DNA of 64,000 bases from Jejuia sp040720935. GTDB taxonomy: Bacteria; Bacteroidota; Bacteroidia; Flavobacteriales; Flavobacteriaceae. The stretch is taken from positions 1 through 64,000 of the forward strand of contig NZ_JBFDAE010000017.1 of the NCBI RefSeq assembly GCF_040720935.1. Reading direction: 5' to 3'. Made by a program: the position numbers and the translations under genes. The notes under the pieces are model-generated. The model was not told where the DNA came from. It worked only from the letters and a program-made list of their open reading frames with translations, and did no database searches. Positions 1 through 7,692 of the stretch are shown here, piece after piece. Positions within the stretch are counted from its first letter, which is position 1; each line of letters begins with the position of its first letter.

Positions 1-260
1 CCGCGGAACCCGAGCGCTCAACTGGAAACTGTTGAACAGCTTTTCTTGAAATATCTTGTTGCCTTGCATATGTTAATATACGAAATTTCTGTATATTTAC
101 CAAAACGTTGTGCAACAGGCACAATGGCTATAAGTAATTGCTCGTTATCGCCTACTTCTGAAAATCCTCGCGGAATTTTCTCTGGCTCAATTTTGTTTGC
201 TAAATTAGTAGCTTAATCACGCAACTATCATTACACCCGGCTCGTTAGACGAACCCAAAA
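1..260. repeat. Structured non-coding element at left edge
   Basis: No complete gene is visible. The minus strand is open from 212 to 18 (about 64 codons) but has no ATG and stops at both ends, so I do not call it a gene. The region folds: 160-180 is a hairpin with arms GAAAATCC and GGAATTTTC around a CGCG/GCGA loop, and 198-211 is a small palindrome (GCTA/TAGC). It ends near GTTAGAC (244-250), which fits the GTTRRRY core of integron attC sites. It resembles, from memory, dispersed intergenic elements of flavobacteria; that is inference. Confidence 0.4.
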
Positions 261-263
261 AAT

Positions 264-1736
264 CTACCTAGAATAATTAGGAGATTCCTTAGTAATAGTC
301 ACATCATGTGGATGACTTTCGTTAATGCCACTAGCAGTAATCTTCACAAACTGTCCCGTTTCTTTTAAAGTCTCGATATCTTTTGCACCACAGTAGCCCA
401 TTCCTGCTCGTAAGCCACCAATAAACTGATGGATACTTTCGTATAAATCGCCTTTATAAGGTACACGACCAACAATGCCTTCTGGTACTAACTTTTTAAT
501 ATCATCTTCAACATCTTGGAAATAACGGTCTTTACTACCTTCTTTCATGGCTTCAACAGAACCCATACCGCGATAGGACTTGAATTTCCGTCCTTCGTAA
601 ATAATAGTTTCCCCTGGAGATTCCTTAGTTCCTGCCAAAAGCGATCCTAACATTACCGTATCTGCTCCTGCTGCAATGGCTTTAGGAATATCGCCTGTAT
701 AACGAATACCTCCATCTGCTATTACTGGAACACCCGAGCCTTTAATTGCCGCAGCAACTTCCAGTACTGCCGAGAATTGAGGAAAACCAACACCTGCAAC
801 TACACGCGTCGTACAAATAGACCCTGGGCCAATACCAACTTTTACAGCATCAGCACCAGCTTCTACTAAGTATTTAGCTGCTGCTCCTGTTGCAATATTT
901 CCAACAATAACGTCTAGTTCTGGGAATTTAGATTTAATTTCCTTTAAAACACCAACCACACCTTTTGTATGTCCGTGGGCTGTATCAATCACTACGGCAT
1001 CAACGCCTGCATTTACTAAAGCTTCAGCCCTTTCAACGGCATCTCCAGTTACACCAATGGCAGCAGCAACACGTAAGCGTCCGTATTGATCTTTATTGGC
1101 ATTTGGCTTTTGGCTCAACTTCGTGATATCCCTAAAGGTTATTAAACCAGATAGTTTATAATTATCATCAACTATGAGTAGCTTTTCAATTTTATGTTCT
1201 TGAAGAATTAATTCAGCATCTTTTAAAGACGTTCCAACTGCGGCAGTCACCAAGTTTTCACTTGTCATAACCTCAACAATCGGTCTTTTATTATCATGCT
1301 CAAAACGTAAATCACGATTCGTAACAATGCCTTTTAAAATCCCCTCTTCATCAACAATAGGAATACCACCTATACCATATTCCGCCATGTATTTTTTTGC
1401 ATGCTTCACTTTTGCAGTTAGTGGCAAGGTTACAGGGTCGATAATCATGCCGCTTTCCGCACGTTTTACCTTTCTCACTTTTAGTGCTTGAGCCTCAATA
1501 GACATATTTTTATGTAACACGCCAATACCGCCTTCTTGCGCCATGGCAATAGCCATTTTGCTTTCGGTAACCGTATCCATTGCTGCCGAAATTATAGGCA
1601 CGTTTATGGTAATGTTACGGGTAAATTTTGTTTGAATATTTACTTCTCGGGGTAATACTTCTGAAAAAGCTGGAACCAGTAAAACGTCGTCATAGGTTAA
1701 CCCTTCTCCTAGTATCTTGTCTTGATGTGCAGTCAT
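264..1736 (-). CDS. guaB: Inosine-5'-monophosphate dehydrogenase
   Basis: Converts IMP to XMP with NAD+, the first committed step of GMP synthesis, in the cytoplasm. The 490-residue length is normal for the family. Seen: the TIM-barrel start (EGLTYDDVLLVP, residues 11-22), a CBS pair inserted at about residues 97-210, the DTAHGH segment at 251-256, and the catalytic loop GPGSICTT with Cys308. The C-terminal half carries the flap region (YRGMGS and following). The gene stands alone with its own TATATTTG promoter about 25 bases upstream. The start is the first ATG of the frame and fits the family N-terminus. Nothing unusual seen. Confidence 0.97.
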   Translation of the reverse strand: MTAHQDKILGEGLTYDDVLLVPAFSEVLPREVNIQTKFTRNITINVPIISAAMDTVTESKMAIAMAQEGGIGVLHKNMSIEAQALKVRKVKRAESGMIIDPVTLPLTAKVKHAKKYMAEYGIGGIPIVDEEGILKGIVTNRDLRFEHDNKRPIVEVMTSENLVTAAVGTSLKDAELILQEHKIEKLLIVDDNYKLSGLITFRDITKLSQKPNANKDQYGRLRVAAAIGVTGDAVERAEALVNAGVDAVVIDTAHGHTKGVVGVLKEIKSKFPELDVIVGNIATGAAAKYLVEAGADAVKVGIGPGSICTTRVVAGVGFPQFSAVLEVAAAIKGSGVPVIADGGIRYTGDIPKAIAAGADTVMLGSLLAGTKESPGETIIYEGRKFKSYRGMGSVEAMKEGSKDRYFQDVEDDIKKLVPEGIVGRVPYKGDLYESIHQFIGGLRAGMGYCGAKDIETLKETGQFVKITASGINESHPHDVTITKESPNYSR

Positions 1737-1761
1737 GTTGCAATTACATTATAATTGCGTG

Positions 1762-1769
1762 CAAATATA
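1762..1769 (-). promoter_or_regulatory. guaB promoter -7 element
   Basis: TATATTTG on the minus strand matches the Bacteroidota -7 consensus TAnnTTTG and lies 25 bases upstream of the guaB start. No clear TTTG is seen 19 bases further upstream, so the -33 box is weak. Confidence 0.6.
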
Positions 1770-1867
1770 CAATTTATACTTGAAATAAATGGTTTTATTA
1801 AAATTTAACAGGGCAAACTGAACATGGCATATTTAGGGCTTTCAATGTAAAAACAGGCAGAATAAAC

Positions 1868-1979
1868 GAATCCGAAGGATTCAAATATTTATAACCTCAA
1901 CAAATGAAGAAAGATACGACCCCGACGGGGTCGCATATAAAACAAAATTGGGCTATACATATGGAACCCCGTTGGGGTT
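1868..1979. repeat. Island of three triloop hairpins
   Basis: The 420-base gap between guaB and the haem-binding gene holds no gene. It contains three perfect palindromes, each with exactly three loop bases: GAATCC-GAA-GGATTC (1868-1882), CGACCCC-GAC-GGGGTCG (1917-1933) and AACCCC-GTT-GGGGTT (1965-1979). A further CCGATAGCTATGG palindrome-like word lies near 2041-2053. The same hairpin design recurs at 29434-29567. Confidence 0.75.
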
Positions 1980-2156
1980 TAAAAACTATTAATTTATGAT
2001 TAATAGACTAACTCGGAGTCTAGCTAACGAGGTATTAATTCCGATAGCTATGGACTAAATTCAGAAAAAAAGCGAGGCAAATATCAGGGTATAAAAGCCT
2101 AAAAATTTAACGTATTCGATTAGGGGCAGTTGCTTTACCTTGGAAATTAAAAAATA

Positions 2157-2612
2157 CTATTTAAAATTATAATGCTCTCTAGCCTTTTTTGCCCAAGAAA
2201 TTAAAGCTTCTTTTTCGGCTTCTGTAATAGAACCATGTAACCAAGTATAGGAATCTAAAGGCATTTCGCCTTCTTCTACTTCTTCAATTAATTCATCTAG
2301 TTTATGGTCTTTCTTTTTGTCGGTATATGTTTCCCATTTAGAAACGTTGAAGTGTTCGTTTCCTTCTTCAATATGGTCATGCAACCAAAAAGATACCGGA
2401 GCAACCTCGGCATACCAAGGATATTCTGTTTTATTACTGTGGCAGTCGTAACAGTTGTTTTCTAAAACAGAAACAATTTCTTTGCTTGGTTTTGTTTCAG
2501 CTTCAAAAGCAGCAACATCTCTATATTCAGCGTTGTTTTTTTCTGGTCTGTAGAATTGAATTAAGACTAGAGCTATTAATAATGCAACTAAAATTTTCTT
2601 TATTATTTTCAT
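2157..2612 (-). CDS. Haem-binding domain protein (c-type CxxCH)
   Basis: A 151-residue protein with an N-terminal membrane anchor/signal (about residues 4-22) followed by one c-type haem motif, CYDCH, at about 54-58, and aromatic/histidine-rich segments (YPWY, WLHDH, NVSKWETY). This pattern fits the small Haem_bd family (PF14376-type) of periplasmic proteins, often found near membrane redox or iron genes in Bacteroidota. It is the last gene of the minus-strand uptake operon, 11 bases after the TonB receptor stop codon. Its role in the operon (electron transfer, iron reduction or haem sensing) is not shown by the sequence; reduction of imported ferric iron is a plausible inference. Confidence 0.85.
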   Translation of the reverse strand: MKIIKKILVALLIALVLIQFYRPEKNNAEYRDVAAFEAETKPSKEIVSVLENNCYDCHSNKTEYPWYAEVAPVSFWLHDHIEEGNEHFNVSKWETYTDKKKDHKLDELIEEVEEGEMPLDSYTWLHGSITEAEKEALISWAKKAREHYNFK

Positions 2613-2623
2613 CTAAATATTTT

Positions 2624-5047
2624 TTAAAATTTAATTTGAAGCGTTGTGTACCAGTTTCTTGGGGCAGATGGAATAATTCCGGGTCCAGGATAACCGGTTG
2701 CTCTTCTGGTAAAATAACTGTTATCTAAAAGATTATTTATTCCTGTTTCTAATTTGAGGTTTTTGTAGCTGTAGGATAGTGAAACATCTAATATATCGTA
2801 TTCCGGTATCTCCCCTATTACACCACTTAAAGTAGCGGCTTTAGAATTTGTAGCATCTGTAAACTGATTTCCTAAATAAGTATATTGAATGCTCCCAAGA
2901 AGGTTTTTATAACCACCATTTAATCCCATTTTTAAATTTAAATCTGGAATAAATTCTACTTTGTTTCCTTTTATGCCCGCTTGTTCAGATGCGGTGTATT
3001 CAGAATTTATGATGGATGTATTTATAAAGTAATTCAATTTAACATCGTTATCTAAACTAAATATTTTCTTCAAATTGAAATCGAAAAGCGATTCTACACC
3101 ATACATCACAGCATCACCAACGTTTCCTCGCTCACTTACAACTCTTCCGTCCGGTAATGCCTTTTGCACAAAGCCAATTCTTCCGTTGTAGAATAAGCCA
3201 AAGACCCCCAAATCGTATGACACGAAACGTTTATAATTTCCTCTAATTCCTAAATCTGCCGTAAAACCATCTTCATCTGTAATATCAGGATTTATTGAAA
3301 ACGCAGGGTTTGTGATGTTGATATCTGAAAACGTAACAGAACGATAATTCTGGGAAATGTTCCCATAAAGTTCTAAGTTAGAATTTGCTTTATAACTCAA
3401 GCCTAATCCTAATAATACAAATGAGCGTTCGAAATCCCTATCGTCTTGAATTGTTTCTTCAAAAATAACATTGCCCGCAGCATCTGTGTTTATACGCTTA
3501 AAAAAGCCTTCACTTTGTGTTTTGATATATTCAAAGCGAAACCCTGGGGTTACAGAAAATTGGTCTGACAGATAAAAAATATTTTCTCCAAATACTGCAA
3601 CATTTAGGTTTGGTAAATCGAATTGGGATTGGTCTGGATAATTTGGAAAATCCTCGGTCGCAAAATTAAAATCCGGTCCAATACCATCGCTCCCAGGCCC
3701 TTGTTTTTGAAAATTATTAGCTTTATAAAATTTGGTGCCAATTAAAAATGTAGCATTCTTATTCTGTACTTTATATTTACTTAATAGACGAGATTCAAAA
3801 CCAAAATTATTAAAGTCGCCTACAATTAAATCACGCTCATTTCCCGGGTCTACTTGATTGACTCTATTGGTTCTAAAGCCTAAAGCGTTACGCGATGCAT
3901 TCAATCCGAAAAAATTAAATGTAAAATTGGTCTGTTCTGAAAACTTATGCGCAAATTTTAGATTGTACAACAGCCAATCTACCTCAAACCAATTTCGTGC
4001 CCTATTACTTTGAAACGGGTTTTCGTTAAACATTTGGTCTGTTAAGCCACCTCCCTGTTGCGCCAAGTAATTCATATAGGTAAGTTCGCCTTCCAATGAT
4101 GTTTTTTTGTTGAACCGATACCCGATATGTGCAAATAGATTTTTAGATTCAAATTCGGAATTTGGTCTAAAACCATCCCCCTTTTTGTAATTAAAATAGG
4201 TATAATACCTCCACTTGTTTTTTGTACCACTCAAACTTGTAAAGTTTGTGTATAAGCCAAAACTTCCTAAAGTATTTCTGGTTATGACTTCCAAGGGTTT
4301 GTTTGGGTTAGGCGATTTTAATTTGAAATTTATCAAACCGCCAAATTGGGTACCATATTGTAAAGAAGCTGCACCACGAATCACCTGAATTTCTTCCAAA
4401 CCCTCGGCCGCTGGCGTATAATAACTTTCTGGATAGCCTAAAACATCTGCACTTATATCATAGCCATTTTGTCTGGTATTAAAATTTGCGGTTCGGTTTG
4501 GATCGAGACCACGACCTCCTACATTCAACTGTAATCCCGCATCATCATTCTGGTAAATATTTAAACCTGCAACTTGACTATAAATTTGACGTGCATTATT
4601 GGATGCCAAATTTGCCATAGATTGCTCTACCAAAACTACTTCGGTTTTCTTACCTGCGTAAATGGCGGTTTCTTCAACATCATTCAGTCTCTTCAGTTCA
4701 AAAATGCGTCGTTTTCGAGCGGTAATTTCTACTTCCGATAAATTTTGGGTTAAATCCTTTAGAAGAATTTTTAATTCTGAATTTGTTTCGGTTTCAATTG
4801 TTACTTCTTCAACTTCATATTCAAAAGAAAAGAATACTAAAGTGATTTCCTTTTTTGAGGTTTGAAATTCAAAATTTCCGTTTGAATTCGATGTTGTTAA
4901 AAGTCCCGAAGCTTTATCATATACTTTTACATCGGCAATTGGCTGGTCGGTTTTAGAAAAAACCACAACACCTTTTACGGTTTGTTGTGCGTACATTGAC
5001 ACACTAAAAATGAATGCGATAATAAGTTTACAATCCTTTAATGTCAT
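2624..5047 (-). CDS. TonB-dependent receptor, FecA-like
   Basis: An outer-membrane active transporter of 807 residues. Seen: a signal peptide (residues 1-20, ending SMYA-QQ), a carboxypeptidase-regulatory-like beta domain (about 22-100), a plug domain (about 125-240) with the segment GLEEIQVIRGAASLQYG, and a beta-barrel to the C-terminal phenylalanine (TTLQIKF). The plug wording (NVGGRGLDPNR; QYGTQFGGLINF) recalls ferric-dicitrate receptors of the FecA type. The substrate is inferred from the imelysin, HTTM and haem-binding neighbours to be an iron complex. Its ATG overlaps the end of the HTTM gene by 20 bases, so the two are probably translationally coupled. Confidence 0.93.
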   Translation of the reverse strand: MTLKDCKLIIAFIFSVSMYAQQTVKGVVVFSKTDQPIADVKVYDKASGLLTTSNSNGNFEFQTSKKEITLVFFSFEYEVEEVTIETETNSELKILLKDLTQNLSEVEITARKRRIFELKRLNDVEETAIYAGKKTEVVLVEQSMANLASNNARQIYSQVAGLNIYQNDDAGLQLNVGGRGLDPNRTANFNTRQNGYDISADVLGYPESYYTPAAEGLEEIQVIRGAASLQYGTQFGGLINFKLKSPNPNKPLEVITRNTLGSFGLYTNFTSLSGTKNKWRYYTYFNYKKGDGFRPNSEFESKNLFAHIGYRFNKKTSLEGELTYMNYLAQQGGGLTDQMFNENPFQSNRARNWFEVDWLLYNLKFAHKFSEQTNFTFNFFGLNASRNALGFRTNRVNQVDPGNERDLIVGDFNNFGFESRLLSKYKVQNKNATFLIGTKFYKANNFQKQGPGSDGIGPDFNFATEDFPNYPDQSQFDLPNLNVAVFGENIFYLSDQFSVTPGFRFEYIKTQSEGFFKRINTDAAGNVIFEETIQDDRDFERSFVLLGLGLSYKANSNLELYGNISQNYRSVTFSDINITNPAFSINPDITDEDGFTADLGIRGNYKRFVSYDLGVFGLFYNGRIGFVQKALPDGRVVSERGNVGDAVMYGVESLFDFNLKKIFSLDNDVKLNYFINTSIINSEYTASEQAGIKGNKVEFIPDLNLKMGLNGGYKNLLGSIQYTYLGNQFTDATNSKAATLSGVIGEIPEYDILDVSLSYSYKNLKLETGINNLLDNSYFTRRATGYPGPGIIPSAPRNWYTTLQIKF

Positions 5048-6413
5048 CTGTAAAAGGTAAAATCCAATGCTTTGGTTTAAATGATTCTTTTTCCGCGAGC
5101 AAATCTACGGTTTTATCTATAAAAGGCCGACTTAATCTGCCGTTTAATGCGACATAACTTTCAACAAAAACCTGAACGTTTTTATGGCCTTGGGATTTAA
5201 AATGATTACCCAAATAATGTGCATATTCTAAAATAAAATCGGGTTGAAAGCTCATTTGTTTTTCTTGAAATGGCGTTAAGAAATCTTTATTATCCACATA
5301 GAAAAATTCTCCAGTTTTGCCATTTACAATCTTAAATGTTGCAATGCCCATTTTCTCCATGAGCATAACACGCCACGAGAAGCGATAGCCTTCTTCTGTC
5401 CAGAATAATTCGTTTGGGTATAGTAGATATCGAAATGGAAACAGTAGTTGAATACAGAAAAACATGATGATAATTGGCAACACCACACGTTGCCTTTTTA
5501 CGTTAAATTTTTCTGTTATTGTTATTGATGTGCGATTTCTCGACTGCGCTCGAAGTGACACCTTATTAATTACTCGCCTTAGAAAACTGATAATCTTTTG
5601 ATGAAAACCAGCTTCAAAAAAGATTAAAGTCGATACAATCATAATAAAGGGAAACATCCCGATAGGAAACAACACTCTGGTAAATACATGAAATATGACC
5701 ACCAAAACAAAAGCGAATACTCTAGTTTTTCTATAAAGTAGTAAAAACGGGATGGTTAAATCGTACAAGGCACCACTCCAACTCATGGCAAAATGAAACC
5801 AATTTTGGTGCATTAATGTATCGCCAATAAAAGGTAAATCGTATTTTGAAGGTAACCAGATTTTTAAGGGTTGCGCTTTTAATAACCAGTCGCTATTTAA
5901 TTTTGCCAAACCTGCATAAAAATAGACCATGCCTAAAAGTAGTTTTATACTGTCTATTGTCCATTTAGGAACTTCGGTGTACGTTTTTTTTCTTAGGAGG
6001 TTATCAACTGAAAAATGAGCATTAGCAGGTATAAAAATCATTAAAAAACTCAATAAACTTATAAAGTAATAATGATTTAAATAGGTGGTTTTATCCATCA
6101 ATTCGATATAAGTGAAGCTTAAAAAGAATGTGATGATGGCTATTTTATACTTAAAACCCAAAGCCACAAAAATTGATGCCAATCCGCAAATAACGAAAAG
6201 CAAGTATGTACAATCGCCGAGTGGTTTAATCCACTCAAACCCGTAATATGAAAAATGAAATTTTGGTTGAATGTAAAGCGTTTCAATCCAACCGTGGTAC
6301 CAAAACCGAATGATGCTAAAACACATCATAACACCAAACGCTATTCTGAATACTGCCAATGGTGCAGCATTTGTGGTTTGGTTTAGGTATGTTTTTACAT
6401 CGAATTTCATCAT
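5028..6413 (-). CDS. HTTM domain membrane protein
   Basis: A polytopic inner-membrane protein of about 461 residues, related to the membrane part of vitamin-K-dependent gamma-carboxylase (HTTM family). Seen: several hydrophobic helices in the N-terminal 300 residues, a YTYIELMDKTTYLNHYYF-type segment and a GMVYFYAGLAKLNSDWL segment typical of the family, then a soluble C-terminal part. A TTG start at 6446 is possible, but it lies inside a terminator hairpin, so I choose the ATG at 6413 (or 6410). The gene lies between imelysin and the TonB receptor, overlapping the latter by 20 bases. Residues VSLRAQSRNRTS are encoded by a dispersed genomic repeat. The exact reaction is unknown. Confidence 0.88.
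   Translation of the reverse strand: MMKFDVKTYLNQTTNAAPLAVFRIAFGVMMCFSIIRFWYHGWIETLYIQPKFHFSYYGFEWIKPLGDCTYLLFVICGLASIFVALGFKYKIAIITFFLSFTYIELMDKTTYLNHYYFISLLSFLMIFIPANAHFSVDNLLRKKTYTEVPKWTIDSIKLLLGMVYFYAGLAKLNSDWLLKAQPLKIWLPSKYDLPFIGDTLMHQNWFHFAMSWSGALYDLTIPFLLLYRKTRVFAFVLVVIFHVFTRVLFPIGMFPFIMIVSTLIFFEAGFHQKIISFLRRVINKVSLRAQSRNRTSITITEKFNVKRQRVVLPIIIMFFCIQLLFPFRYLLYPNELFWTEEGYRFSWRVMLMEKMGIATFKIVNGKTGEFFYVDNKDFLTPFQEKQMSFQPDFILEYAHYLGNHFKSQGHKNVQVFVESYVALNGRLSRPFIDKTVDLLAEKESFKPKHWILPFTDDIKGL
5537..5562 (-). repeat. Dispersed repeat word inside HTTM gene
   Basis: Core CTCGACTGCGCTCGAAGTGA. A related word (TTCGACTACGCTCAGGAC) occurs in the intergenic region at 35665-35683. Here it is read in frame as VSLRAQSRNRTS in a loop between membrane helices and the C-terminal domain, with no frame break. 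Confidence 0.6.
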
Positions 6414-6415
6414 AT

Positions 6416-6449
6416 AAAAAAAGGTTGCCGTATTTTTATCGGACAACCT
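6416..6449 (-). terminator. Intrinsic terminator/attenuator between imelysin and HTTM
   Basis: On the minus strand AGGTTGTCCG pairs with CGGCAACCT (one bulged T) around the loop ATAAAAATA, followed directly by seven T. It lies after the imelysin stop codon and ends three bases before the HTTM ATG. This is the classic Rho-independent form and would limit read-through to HTTM and the TonB receptor. Confidence 0.8.
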
Positions 6450-6471
6450 CTTATTTTTTGTTTATGCTTAA

Positions 6472-7599
6472 TTAATCGCCATCAGCATCCGTAAAATCTA
6501 CAACCACACCAAATGCTTGGATCATGTCTATTTTTAGATTAACAACTGCTAACTGCAAAGCATCATAGGCTTCTGTCATCTTCGTGTTATCTGTATTGAT
6601 TTGGTTTACAAAATTGTTATCTAAAACCTGTATTTTTTGTCGTGCATTATCAAATCTAGTATTTATTAATATTGCTAAATCATTTCTATCTAAAAACTCT
6701 AAATACGTTTTAAAACTTTCTCCAGTAGAAGCGCCATTGTATTGTTTTCCATTATAAAAGTCCTGAGCTGCCTTAAGCCCTATTAAAGCTAAATCCTTTG
6801 AGACATCCTTTTTGTAAAAAGCCTCTACAGTCTCTGGTAAAGGAGCATTTGAAAAATTACCAGCTGGCGTTCCAATTTTTTTGGCTCGAAGTAACTTTTC
6901 ATAGTAAAAAATGAAATCATTTACTATTTTATTTAAAGAGCTTGTTACCGAATTACTTGTTCCATTTACAAAGGTTGATCGATAGTTATTTTTCCAATCA
7001 GATAAAATAGAATTATTTAAGGTACTCATTTGATTAATAACATCTAACAAATATTTAGCATATCCATCTTTACTAGCATTAGATGTAAATTTATCAATAG
7101 CTTCAACGTCACTATCAGCAACTCCATGTATTAAAAAATCCAATGCTGGAAAACCCTGTGCGTCATGAAAATTAGCTGAATCTAAATCATAATTACCATT
7201 TGCTGAAGCATTTTGTACATCGGAAACGGTTAATGGATGTATATTGAAAAAACTAACAAACCCAAACTCTTCTCCACCCCGTTCTTCTGCTTTACCAATA
7301 TTAAACATTTCAACATATTGCCAAGTTTTATAAGCTTCTAACCAAGCATCACTTAATGCCTCTAAGTTTGATTGATTCTTATCGTTAACAAAACTCGTTC
7401 TGGCAATATCTAAAGCAGACAATTTAGTTTTTAAATCTTCAAATGCAGGTATGATAATATTATCAGCTAAATTGGTTAACAACGCTCCTCTATCAAAATT
7501 ATCAGTTTTTCCAGAAGGTCCATCATCGGAAGATGAACTACAAGCCACCATTAAACCAATTGTAAATACTACCAAAAAAATCTTTCTTATTATAATCAT
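6472..7599 (-). CDS. Imelysin family lipoprotein
   Basis: A periplasm-facing lipoprotein of about 375 residues from the imelysin/EfeO-like family, whose members are iron-regulated and take part in iron uptake. Seen: a signal peptide with lipobox (FTIGLMVACSSSSDD), a helical body with WLEAYKTWQYVEMFNIG, the IHPL segment, and the family-type FPALDFLIHGV. A longer reading frame reaches 7650, but the start at 7599 (MIIIRKIFLVV) gives a clean lipoprotein signal and follows a possible TACTTTTG promoter. It is second in the operon, 93 bases after the DUF4856 gene, and is followed by a terminator hairpin. Confidence 0.92.
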   Translation of the reverse strand: MIIIRKIFLVVFTIGLMVACSSSSDDGPSGKTDNFDRGALLTNLADNIIIPAFEDLKTKLSALDIARTSFVNDKNQSNLEALSDAWLEAYKTWQYVEMFNIGKAEERGGEEFGFVSFFNIHPLTVSDVQNASANGNYDLDSANFHDAQGFPALDFLIHGVADSDVEAIDKFTSNASKDGYAKYLLDVINQMSTLNNSILSDWKNNYRSTFVNGTSNSVTSSLNKIVNDFIFYYEKLLRAKKIGTPAGNFSNAPLPETVEAFYKKDVSKDLALIGLKAAQDFYNGKQYNGASTGESFKTYLEFLDRNDLAILINTRFDNARQKIQVLDNNFVNQINTDNTKMTEAYDALQLAVVNLKIDMIQAFGVVVDFTDADGD

Positions 7600-7623
7600 A
7601 ACGGTATTAAAATAAATATTTTG

Positions 7624-7631
7624 CAAAAGTA
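7624..7631 (-). promoter_or_regulatory. Possible internal promoter before imelysin
   Basis: TACTTTTG on the minus strand matches TAnnTTTG and lies 25 bases upstream of the imelysin ATG. It could give imelysin expression independent of the DUF4856 promoter. No good -33 box was seen. Confidence 0.4.
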
Positions 7632-7692
7632 CTAAAAGTAGCCCTTGCATTTTGTGAACACAACAGCTACTTTCCTAAATAAAAACTACACC

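Noticed and set aside
18..212. Minus-strand open frame of 64 codons at the left edge
   Set aside because: No start codon, no recognised protein, and the DNA is better explained by hairpins and repeat words.
6414..6446. TTG start at 6446 for the HTTM gene
   Set aside because: Lies inside the terminator hairpin; ATG at 6413 or 6410 is more likely.
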